From the NCBI GenBank assembly GCA_036503065.1, contig DASXXM010000542.1:1-5506 (forward strand): a DNA stretch of 5,506 bases. Reading direction: 5' to 3'. Made by a program: the position numbers and the translations under genes. Below, in pieces: positions 1 through 5,311 of the stretch. The notes under the pieces were generated by a model. It was not told where the DNA came from and searched no databases. It saw only the letters and a program-made list of their open reading frames with translations. The stretch comes from DATEPR01 sp036503065. Its GTDB lineage: Bacteria; Actinomycetota; Actinomycetes; Mycobacteriales; Pseudonocardiaceae. Position 1 is the first letter of the stretch; the number at the start of each line of letters is the position of its first letter.

Positions 1-10
1 GTAAATGGCC

Positions 11-52
11 AGCCCTGCCGCCTTCTTTCGATTCAGTGAAGGCGGCAGGGCT
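11..52 (+). terminator. Strong hairpin, probable terminator of the gene to the left
   Basis: Positions 11-25 and 38-52 are perfect reverse complements (15-bp stem, 12-nt loop, arms starting AGCCCTGCC and ending GGCAGGGCT). Only a short TTT follows on the plus strand, so this is a GC-rich, T-poor hairpin of the kind common as a terminator in actinomycetes. A TAA at 2-4 could be the stop of an upstream plus-strand gene, but too little is visible to say so. The next gene starts only about 30 nt after the hairpin, so an attenuator or leader role for that gene is the alternative. Confidence 0.65.
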
Positions 53-72
53 TTGGCTCGTCCCTCATTTTC

Positions 73-78
73 GGGAGG
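73..78 (+). promoter_or_regulatory. Ribosome binding site deciding the SDR start
   Basis: GGGAGG is a near-perfect Shine-Dalgarno. It is 4 nt from ATG 83 and only 1 nt from ATG 80. It places the SDR start here and argues against the upstream in-frame ATG at 5. Confidence 0.7.
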
Positions 79-82
79 CATG

Positions 83-724
83 ATGCGACTTGCGGTGTTC
101 GGCGCCACGGGCGGCACCGGAATGCGGGTGGTCGGCCAGGCGCTCGACCGTGGCCACCAGGTGGTGGCACTGGCCAGGCGTCCGGAATCAATCACCATCG
201 ACCATCCAAATTTACAGGTGATTGTGGGTGACGTGCTCACGCCGGACACCGCGGCGACCGTTGTGGACGGCGCGGACGCCGTGGTGTCCGCGCTCGGCAT
301 CGGGTTTCACCGTCACGCCACCACCGTCTACTCGGACGGGACGGCGAACATCCTGTCGGCCATGAAGACCGCCGGAGTGCGCAGGCTGCTGGTCGTGTCG
401 ACCAGTTCCCTGCACCTCCCCGACCGGTCCCGAACCGTGGAATGGCTGGTCACGCGGTTTCTCCTGCATCCGATGCTGCGCCGCCCTTATGCCGACATGA
501 CACGAATGGAGCAACGCGTCCGGTCCTCGGACGTCGACTGGACCCTGGTGCGCGCGGCCCGGCTCACCAACTCCGCTTCCTCCTCCTCGACCTACCGCAC
601 CGCCCGGCACGCCGCCAAACTCCCCGGCTGCTGGTCGATCTCCCGGGCCGACCTGGCCGGCTACCTGCTCGATCAGGTCCAGGACAATCGTTCGCATCGC
701 GACATTATTGAAATCGCACATTGA
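83..724 (+). CDS. Atypical SDR family NAD(P)H-binding protein
   Basis: This 213-residue protein is a Rossmann-fold NAD(P)-binding protein of the NAD(P)H-binding / atypical SDR type (the YwnB, biliverdin reductase B-like group), probably a cytosolic reductase of unknown substrate. Seen in sequence: glycine-rich GATGGTG at residues 7-13 after the first beta strand; R32-R33 after the second strand, which favours NADP(H); D50 in VGD; the AVVSALG strand near 66-72; VVSTSS at 104-109; Y136 to E143 (YADMTRME); and DWTLVRAARLT at 152-162, a hallmark of the group. Length fits the family. GGGAGG at 73-78 sits 4 nt before ATG 83 and 1 nt before the adjacent ATG 80, so 83 is preferred, but 80 is possible. 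The frame is open back to 5, but that stretch is the hairpin and is not protein-like. L44 is a TTA codon (212-214) in a locally AT-richer patch. It appears to be a single-gene unit; substrate cannot be inferred. Confidence 0.9.
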   Translation: MRLAVFGATGGTGMRVVGQALDRGHQVVALARRPESITIDHPNLQVIVGDVLTPDTAATVVDGADAVVSALGIGFHRHATTVYSDGTANILSAMKTAGVRRLLVVSTSSLHLPDRSRTVEWLVTRFLLHPMLRRPYADMTRMEQRVRSSDVDWTLVRAARLTNSASSSSTYRTARHAAKLPGCWSISRADLAGYLLDQVQDNRSHRDIIEIAH

Positions 725-817
725 TTGCCGCTGTTGGGCCGGGCCCTGATGCTTTCGAGTGAAACTTTTGGTTAACGGCCCGGGCCGCACAGCGGAGGTT
801 GATACCGGGAGCCGGCA

Positions 818-840
818 GACAAACACTGGGACAAACACTG
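818..840 (+). repeat. Tandem 11-bp direct repeat, candidate regulator site
   Basis: GACAAACACTG occurs at 818-828 and again, identically, at 830-840, separated by one G, giving a 12-bp period. The units lie close to one helical turn apart, about 160 bp before the kinase start. Direct repeats of this kind are a common arrangement for dimeric response regulators. Binding by the regulator encoded at 1745-2401 (autoregulation) is inference only. Confidence 0.5.
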
Positions 841-878
841 AAGGAAAACCACACGGGACCCGGCGATTGATCTCGCCC

Positions 879-902
879 TTGGCAACAACGTGGCAGTGCC
901 AA
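879..902. promoter_or_regulatory. Nested TTGGCA/TGCCAA palindrome, operator-like
   Basis: TTGGCA (879-884) and TGCCAA (897-902) form a perfect inverted repeat with a 12-nt spacer. Inside it, TGGCA-G-TGCCA (891-901) is a second perfect palindrome sharing the right arm. TGGCA therefore occurs twice in the same direction 11 bp apart, about one helical turn. This is the pattern of an operator for a dimeric regulator. No regulator can be assigned from sequence alone. Confidence 0.4.
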
Positions 903-940
903 CGAAATCGCGAATCTCAATCGGCCGGAGACCGAGCTCG

Positions 941-960
941 ATCCGGAACGAAGTCCGGAT
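941..960 (+). other. Short perfect hairpin in the kinase leader
   Basis: ATCCGGA (941-947) and TCCGGAT (954-960) are perfect reverse complements with a 6-nt loop, ACGAAG. It ends 38 nt before the kinase ATG and 23 nt before the GGGGG ribosome site. It could be an operator, a leader mRNA structure, or chance in GC-rich DNA. Confidence 0.3.
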
Positions 961-998
961 GTAGTCAGGAACGCCACGAGGTAGGGGGACTACCGGGC

Positions 999-1748
999 AT
1001 GAACGCCAGTACCGTACCGGGCTTCGAACCCGGCGACCGGATCTACGACCCGCCGCGCACGCCGGAGCCACGCAGACCCCCGGCCGACCACAACACGGCA
1101 GGCTGCGCGCACCACAACCGCCTGCTCGGCGTGCGCCGGGACCTGCACGACAAGGTCGGGTCGGCACTGACGGGCATGATCGTCACGGTCGAGGTGGTGG
1201 AACGGCTGATCGGGATGGACACCGCGCGGGCGCACCGGGCGCTGGCGGACCTGCGGACCGACATGGCCGACCTGCTCGGCGAGGTCCGCCGACTCGTGGT
1301 CGGCCGGGACGACACGCACACCGGCCGTGGCGCGACGACCGCGCTGCGCACCATGCTCGGCCGAATGAGCCGCGTGGTCGTGGACCGACTGACGATCACG
1401 TCGGACATCGATCCGCTGGTCGACACCGTGCCGGAAACCGTGGCCTGGGCGGCGTTCTGGATCGTCCGGGAGGCCATGACCAACGTGCTGAAGCACTCCC
1501 GCGCCCGGCACTGCGCCGTGTCGCTGTCGGTCCGCGACGGCCACCTGGTCGCCCGGGTCGAGGACGACGGCACCGGCATACCCGCACCGCGGCCGACGGG
1601 TTCCGGCCTGGCCAACATGCTCTGGCGGGCCGAGGAGCAGGGCGGCTGCTGCACCGTGACATCGGCGGGCCGGGGCGGCGTCGTCGTGGTCGCCTGGCTG
1701 CCGGTGGACCGCAAGCTGCTGTCGTTACCAGGGCGGGAGGCGTCATGA
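999..1748 (+). CDS. Soluble sensor histidine kinase, NarL/DegS type
   Basis: This 249-residue protein is the kinase of a two-component pair; it autophosphorylates on histidine and should pass phosphate to the regulator encoded next. Seen in sequence: a proline-rich N-terminus (1-38); a HisKA_3 dimerisation/phosphoacceptor helix with H50 in RRDLHDKVG (46-54); a long second helix to about residue 100; and a HATPase_c domain with N box EAMTNVLKHS (158-167), G1 box DDGTGIP (189-195) and G2 box GSGLANM (201-207). All catalytic motifs are intact. There is no membrane segment and no PAS, GAF or other sensor domain, while most relatives carry an N-terminal sensory membrane region. GGGGG at 984-988 precedes ATG 999 by 10 nt and supports this start. 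L243 is a TTA codon (1725-1727), unusual in such DNA. The stop overlaps the regulator start in ATGA, so the two are translationally coupled. The specific signal is unknown. Confidence 0.92.
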   Translation: MNASTVPGFEPGDRIYDPPRTPEPRRPPADHNTAGCAHHNRLLGVRRDLHDKVGSALTGMIVTVEVVERLIGMDTARAHRALADLRTDMADLLGEVRRLVVGRDDTHTGRGATTALRTMLGRMSRVVVDRLTITSDIDPLVDTVPETVAWAAFWIVREAMTNVLKHSRARHCAVSLSVRDGHLVARVEDDGTGIPAPRPTGSGLANMLWRAEEQGGCCTVTSAGRGGVVVVAWLPVDRKLLSLPGREAS

Positions 1749-2401
1749 GTGCCCCGACCACCGACCAGATCAGCGTGCTGATCGCCGACGACCACCCGGT
1801 GTACCGGTCCGGGCTGCGGACCCTGCTCGACGGCCTCGACTCGCTCCGGGTCGTCGCGGAGGCGAGCACCGGCACCGAGGCGCTGACCATGACCTACCAG
1901 TTGCGGCCGCACCTGGTGCTGATGGACGTGAGCATGCCCGGCGTGACCGGGATCGAGGCGACCAAGCTGATCGCGGGCCGCTGCCCGGAAACCGCCGTCA
2001 TCATGGTGACCGTGCTGGAGGACCGGGACGTGTTCCTGTCCGCGATCCGCGCCGGGGCCCGCGGCTACCTGCTCAAGGGCGGCCGGTCGGCGGACATCAG
2101 CGCGGCCATCGAGATCGTCCGCGCGGGCGGCATGGTCTTCGATGCCCAGGCGTCCTCGTGGGTGATCGAACACCTCACCAAGCCGGCCGCGTCCGGCAGG
2201 CCGTTCCCCGAGCTGACCGACCGCGAACGCGCGGTGCTGGAACTGGTCGCCGACGGACGCGGCAACGCCGCCATCGCACGGGAACTCGGCCTGTCGGTCA
2301 AGACCGTACGCAACTACCTGTCCCGGATCTTCGCCAAACTGCACCTGGTGGACCGGACCGAGGCCGCGGTGCAGGCCCGCCGCGCCGGGCTGGGCCATTA
2401 G
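1745..2401 (+). CDS. NarL/FixJ-family response regulator, LuxR-type HTH
   Basis: This 218-residue protein is the DNA-binding partner of the kinase just upstream. The receiver domain spans about residues 9-125: acidic pocket D15-D16, phosphoacceptor D61 in LMDVSMPG, switch residue T89 and K111 in YLLKGG, all conserved. A linker leads to a C-terminal LuxR/GerE HTH (about 155-212) with LTDRERAVLELVA, a recognition helix region LSVKTVRNYLSRI (183-195) and the closing DRTEAAVQARRAG. Length is standard. ATG 1745 overlaps the kinase stop by four bases (ATGA), with GGGAGG at 1735-1740 just ahead. It should activate or repress nearby genes on phosphorylation. Candidate targets are its own operon (repeats at 818-902) and the membrane protein genes that follow; this is inferred from position. 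No symbol is assigned because the family is very large. Confidence 0.95.
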   Translation: MSAPTTDQISVLIADDHPVYRSGLRTLLDGLDSLRVVAEASTGTEALTMTYQLRPHLVLMDVSMPGVTGIEATKLIAGRCPETAVIMVTVLEDRDVFLSAIRAGARGYLLKGGRSADISAAIEIVRAGGMVFDAQASSWVIEHLTKPAASGRPFPELTDRERAVLELVADGRGNAAIARELGLSVKTVRNYLSRIFAKLHLVDRTEAAVQARRAGLGH

Positions 2402-2406
2402 TGATG

Positions 2407-2437
2407 GTACGAACCTTGGCGTACGTCGACATACGAT
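2407..2437. promoter_or_regulatory. Palindromic sites and -10-like box between regulator and DUF1707 gene
   Basis: GTACG (2407-2411) and CGTAC (2420-2424) form a perfect inverted repeat with an 8-nt spacer. Overlapping it, 2421-2434 is a 14-bp imperfect palindrome centred on GTCGAC (2425-2430). TACGAT at 2432-2437 resembles a -10 box, but no -35 at proper distance is convincing (TTGGCG at 2416 is only 10 nt away). The 80-nt gap after the regulator stop and the poor ribosome sites make a separate promoter for the DUF1707 gene plausible, not shown. Confidence 0.3.
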
Positions 2438-2481
2438 CCTCGACCGATTCTTTTACACCACCGCTACCGCATCATGGTGAT

Positions 2482-2943
2482 ATGGCAGAACATGACGACG
2501 CACCACCGATCCGAGCGTCCAACGCCGACCGCGAGGCGGTCGCGGCACACCTCGCGGCGGCGCTGGCCGAGGGCCGGCTCACGCCCCAGGAAGCCGAGGA
2601 GCGGCTGGCCGCGTGCCATGCCGCCAGGTACCAACGAGATCTGGCCACCCTGACCAAGGACCTGCCGCGCCCCGCGCCGGTGGCCAAGCCGGCACCCACA
2701 AGGTCGCCGTGGCTGACCGCGCCGCTGATCGCGCACGCGGGGGTGGCATCGCTCCTGTCGGTCCTGTTGGTGGCCGTCTGGGCGGTCCTCCCGCACGTGC
2801 CGGCCGACATCGACCCTGGGCGGCATGGCGACGGGCCGCCGTTCCAGGCAGACTTCTTCTGGCCGGCCTTCCCGATCTTCTGGCTCGCCGTGAGCGTGCT
2901 GATCCATGCCGCCGTTCGGCTGAATCGCAGCCGAACGGACTGA
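2482..2943 (+). CDS. DUF1707 plus two-TM domain membrane protein
   Basis: This 153-residue protein has an N-terminal DUF1707 domain (about residues 10-62: RASNADREAV, then AALAEGRLTPQEAEERL and LATLTKDLP), a proline-rich linker (63-76) and two membrane segments (about 80-103 and 127-147). The FFWPAFPIFWL stretch resembles the 2TM domain often joined to DUF1707. Such proteins are frequent in actinomycetes, and their function is not known to me; the N-terminal domain is expected in the cytosol. The start is the weak point: ATG 2482 has only GGTGA directly adjacent, and ATG 2404 or GTG 2401 are in frame, but the extra 26 residues have no domain character and no ribosome site. It lies 80 nt after the regulator gene and 19 nt before the next membrane protein gene, with which it likely forms an operon. 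A perfect hairpin occupies its last codons (2912-2938). Confidence 0.85.
   Translation: MAEHDDAPPIRASNADREAVAAHLAAALAEGRLTPQEAEERLAACHAARYQRDLATLTKDLPRPAPVAKPAPTRSPWLTAPLIAHAGVASLLSVLLVAVWAVLPHVPADIDPGRHGDGPPFQADFFWPAFPIFWLAVSVLIHAAVRLNRSRTD
2912..2938 (+). other. Perfect 11-bp stem-loop at the 3' end of the DUF1707 gene
   Basis: CCGTTCGGCTG (2912-2922) and CAGCCGAACGG (2928-2938) pair perfectly around a 5-nt loop, AATCG. The stem ends 2 nt before the TGA stop (2941-2943) and 13 nt before the GGAG ribosome site of the next gene. There is no T-run, so it is either a T-less intrinsic terminator or attenuator lowering expression of the next gene, or an mRNA stabiliser/processing site. The encoded residues (VRLNRSRT) are a plain basic tail, so coding constraint does not explain the symmetry. 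Confidence 0.55.
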
Positions 2944-2962
2944 GACCACCCGGAGACTGACG

Positions 2963-3964
2963 ATGGCAGCAGAGCAGGTTCGGTCCGTCCGCACGGCCAC
3001 CCGGGAGCTGCCGGAGTCGGCGCCGCTGCCCGGCGGTCTCGGGCCGGTGCTGCGTCGCCTCGGTGCCGCGCTCGCCACCTTCTACCGGCGCGCGGGCACC
3101 ATCGACCGCCGCTGCTACACGATCGCGGTGGTGCTGTTCGGCAGTGGCCTTGCGCACCTCGTGGTGCAGGCCGTCGTCGGTGGCCCGTGGGACGGGCCGG
3201 TGTCCTGGCGCAAGCCCACCACGTTCGGCGTCGCGTTCGGCCTCACGCTGGCCACCATCACGTGGGTCACCACGTTCGTGCCGATGCGCGAACGTACCCG
3301 CCGGATCGCGCTGACCGCGTTCGCCGCGGCCTGTGTCGCCGAGGTCACCGTGATCACGGTGCAGGCGTGGCGCGGGGTGCCGTCCCACTTCAACGTGACC
3401 ACACAGCTCAACGCCGCCTTCGCCTACTCGGCCGCGGTCGGCGGTGCCGTCCTGATCGCCACCACGGTGTTGTTCGCGTCCGCCGCCGTCCGGCGGAATC
3501 CGGCGATCCCACCGTCGATGCGGCTCGCGGTGCGCGCCGGGTTCGCCGCGTTCCTGGTCGCACTGGCCATCGGCGCGCTGATGATCTTCCTGGGTGTCCG
3601 GGACACCCGCACGATTTCCCAGGCCGCCGCGTACACCGTCGGCGCCGCGTTCAAGTCCGGGCACGCGGCCACCATGCACGGCATTCTCATCCTGCCCATG
3701 CTGGCCTGGCTGACGTCGTTCGTGGACTGGCCGGAGGCCCGCCGGGTGCGGGTCGTCGCGTTGGCCTGCGTCGGCTACGGCCTGGCAGCCGGCGTGGTGG
3801 TCGTGGACACGTTCATCGCGGTCAACCCGCTGGCACCGCTCAACGCGCCGCTGATCACGTCGATCCTGGCCGGTGGCGGCATCCTGGCCCTGCTGACGGC
3901 CGGCGCGCTGACCGTGCGGGCCCTGCTCACGACACCGGCCCGCGCCGGCGTCGAACACGCCTGA
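2963..3964 (+). CDS. Integral membrane protein, about 8 TM, family not recognised
   Basis: I do not recognise a named family for this 333-residue protein. After a hydrophilic, arginine-rich N-terminus (1-50) come about eight membrane segments, near residues 54-73, 88-106, 115-133, 150-172, 190-211, 237-254, 263-284 and 297-318, with a short C-terminal tail. Distinctive polar motifs lie in or at the membrane: SWRKPTTFG (81-89), E127 inside the third segment, QAWRGVPSHFN (134-144), KSGHAATMHG (231-240) and D282. Such clustered charged residues and histidines suggest a transporter, channel or membrane enzyme rather than an inert anchor, but no substrate can be named. ATG 2963 is preceded by GGAG at 2952-2955 (7-nt spacing), and the gene begins 19 nt after the DUF1707 gene, so co-transcription is likely. 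Its stop lies one nucleotide from the stop of the convergent exporter gene. Confidence 0.9.
   Translation: MAAEQVRSVRTATRELPESAPLPGGLGPVLRRLGAALATFYRRAGTIDRRCYTIAVVLFGSGLAHLVVQAVVGGPWDGPVSWRKPTTFGVAFGLTLATITWVTTFVPMRERTRRIALTAFAAACVAEVTVITVQAWRGVPSHFNVTTQLNAAFAYSAAVGGAVLIATTVLFASAAVRRNPAIPPSMRLAVRAGFAAFLVALAIGALMIFLGVRDTRTISQAAAYTVGAAFKSGHAATMHGILILPMLAWLTSFVDWPEARRVRVVALACVGYGLAAGVVVVDTFIAVNPLAPLNAPLITSILAGGGILALLTAGALTVRALLTTPARAGVEHA
3947..3961. terminator. Weak hairpin at the convergent gene ends
   Basis: GGCGT (3947-3951) and ACGCC (3957-3961) pair around a 5-nt loop, directly before the TGA of the membrane protein gene. CCTGC-CGC-GCAGG (3972-3984) is a second small hairpin just inside the exporter gene. 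Neither has a T-run. They are the only candidates for ending transcription at this junction and may act in both directions, but 5-bp stems are expected by chance in such DNA. Confidence 0.25.
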
Positions 3965-3965
3965 A

Positions 3966-5306
3966 CTACTGCCTGCCGCGCAGGAACAGCACGGTCACCA
4001 TGGCCAGCACGGCAACCGGCAGGGCGACCAGGAACACCACGTCGACCGCGTGCGCGACGCCGCCGTAGAGCGCACCGGCGAACACCGCACCGAACACGGC
4101 CGCGCCGATCGACCCGCCCAGCGACCGGAAGAAGTTGGCCGACGCGGTCACGATCCCGATGTCCGCGCGGTCCGCGTCGTTCTGCACCGCGACCACCAGC
4201 ACCTGCGTGACCAGGCCGAATCCGATGCCGAACAGCAGCATGTCCAGCGTGACGGTCAACTGGGACGACCCGGCCGACAGCCGCGACAGCAGAAACACGG
4301 TCATGGTGACGATGGCAAGACCGATGACCGGATACCGCCGATAGCGCCCGGTCCGCGCGATCATCCGTCCGGAAAGGACGGTGGACAGCGTGATGCCGAC
4401 GGTCATCGGCAACAACAGCAGACCGGAGCTAGCTGCGCTTGCCCCGACCACCTTCTGCAGGAAGAGAGGCGTGAAGATCAGCACCGCGAACAGCATGCAG
4501 GTGGTCAGGAACAGCGCCACCACCACGACGAGAAACACCGGCCTGCGGAACAGTCGCAGCGGCATGATCGGCTCGGCCGCCCGCCGTTCCCACCACACGA
4601 ACGTGCCGAGCAACACCGTACCGGCCAACAACAGGCCCCACACATGCTGTTCGGTGACCAGCAGCAGGCACACCACGCCACCGACGAGCAGCGCGGCGCC
4701 CGGATAGTCCACCCTGCGCTCGGTCCGCGTGACCGGCAACCGCAGCCGGGTCAGCAGGATCGCCAACGCGACCGCACCGACCGGCAGGTTGACGTAGAAC
4801 ACCCACCGCCAGGAGAACGCGTCGGCCAGCAGTCCGCCCAACAGCGGCCCGACCACGCTGGACACCGTGAACAGCAGTTGAATGTAACCCTGGTAGCGCC
4901 CGCGTTCCCGAGGCGGCACCACGTCCGCGATCACCGCCATGGCCAACGTGATCATGCCGCCCGCGCCGACACCCTGACACGCGCGGAACGCGATCAGCTC
5001 GCCGATCGTCCCGGCCACCCCACACAGTGCCGACCCGAGCAGAAACACGACGACAGCGGAGACCAGCAGCCGCTTGCGGCCGTAGAGGTCGCTTGCCCGG
5101 CCCCACAACGGCATCGTCGACGCGGAGGCCAGGTGGTAGGCGATGATGATCCAGGACAGGTGGTCGAGACCGCCCAGATCGCCCGCGATCACCGGCAGCG
5201 CGGTGGCCACGATCGTCTGGTCGAGAGACGCGAGGAACATGGCAAGCGCCAGACCGAGAAACACGACCACGATCTGGCGCCGCACCACTGGAACGGCCTC
5301 GGTCAC
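3966..5306 (-). CDS. DHA2-type MFS drug/solute exporter
   Basis: This 446-residue protein belongs to the major facilitator superfamily, drug:H+ antiporter DHA2 (EmrB/QacA) type, which exports drugs or metabolites across the cell membrane using the proton gradient. Seen in sequence: LDQTIVATALP in TM1 (28-38, D29); motif A GRASDLYGRKR (69-79); motif B LIAFRACQGVGAGG (104-117); antiporter motif C VVGPLLGG (151-158); and the SWRWVFYVNLP loop (165-175). About 14 hydrophobic segments are visible. It is shorter than typical members: the last outer loop is reduced to a few residues (about 411-422) and the segment near 219-224 is also compact. GTG 5306 starts 5 nt after the stop of the oxidoreductase gene; GTG 5288, with GAGG 8 nt ahead, is an alternative. 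The frame runs open to 5495 only because it overlaps that upstream gene. The pair likely forms an operon for detoxification; the substrate is unknown. Confidence 0.93.
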   Translation of the reverse strand: MTEAVPVVRRQIVVVFLGLALAMFLASLDQTIVATALPVIAGDLGGLDHLSWIIIAYHLASASTMPLWGRASDLYGRKRLLVSAVVVFLLGSALCGVAGTIGELIAFRACQGVGAGGMITLAMAVIADVVPPRERGRYQGYIQLLFTVSSVVGPLLGGLLADAFSWRWVFYVNLPVGAVALAILLTRLRLPVTRTERRVDYPGAALLVGGVVCLLLVTEQHVWGLLLAGTVLLGTFVWWERRAAEPIMPLRLFRRPVFLVVVVALFLTTCMLFAVLIFTPLFLQKVVGASAASSGLLLLPMTVGITLSTVLSGRMIARTGRYRRYPVIGLAIVTMTVFLLSRLSAGSSQLTVTLDMLLFGIGFGLVTQVLVVAVQNDADRADIGIVTASANFFRSLGGSIGAAVFGAVFAGALYGGVAHAVDVVFLVALPVAVLAMVTVLFLRGRQ

Positions 5307-5311
5307 CGGGC

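Larger units (their letters stand above)
725..998. other. Noncoding control region upstream of the kinase/regulator pair
   Basis: No credible gene lies in these 274 nt. The kinase reading frame stays open back to 759, but its translation there is low-complexity and unlike any kinase N-terminus. The base composition is more AT-rich than the genes. It holds, in order: GC-rich runs at 736-746 and 777-786 that can pair only weakly, a GACAAACACTG tandem repeat (818-840), a TTGGCA/TGCCAA palindrome (879-902) and a short hairpin (941-960). I found no convincing sigma-70 -35/-10 pair with 16-18 nt spacing, so the promoter position is open. Confidence 0.6.

Noticed and set aside
5..82. N-terminal extension of the SDR protein to the ATG at 5
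   Set aside because: The stretch is a perfect hairpin, encodes no family sequence before the Rossmann strand, and the good ribosome site lies at 73-78.
736..786. GC-rich inverted runs after the SDR gene as a terminator
   Set aside because: Only about 6 bp can pair across a loop of some 35 nt and no T-run follows; too weak to call.
799..827. TTGATA as a -35 box for the kinase operon
   Set aside because: At 17 nt downstream the sequence is AACACT, not a credible -10 box.
759..998. N-terminal extension of the histidine kinase by 80 residues
   Set aside because: The translation is low-complexity and has no domain or membrane segment; it contains the direct repeat and palindromes, and a ribosome site precedes ATG 999.
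1043..2398. Long minus-strand open frame opposite the kinase and regulator genes
   Set aside because: It is antisense to two clear genes, is arginine/glycine/histidine-rich, and shows no family motif; a GC-codon-bias shadow.
2401..2481. Earlier start (GTG 2401 or ATG 2404) for the DUF1707 protein
   Set aside because: No ribosome site precedes them and the extra residues lack domain character; still not fully excluded because ATG 2482 also has a poor site.
2579..3958. Long minus-strand open frame opposite the two membrane protein genes
   Set aside because: Low-complexity RGQHD-rich translation, typical of the reverse complement of GC-rich coding DNA.
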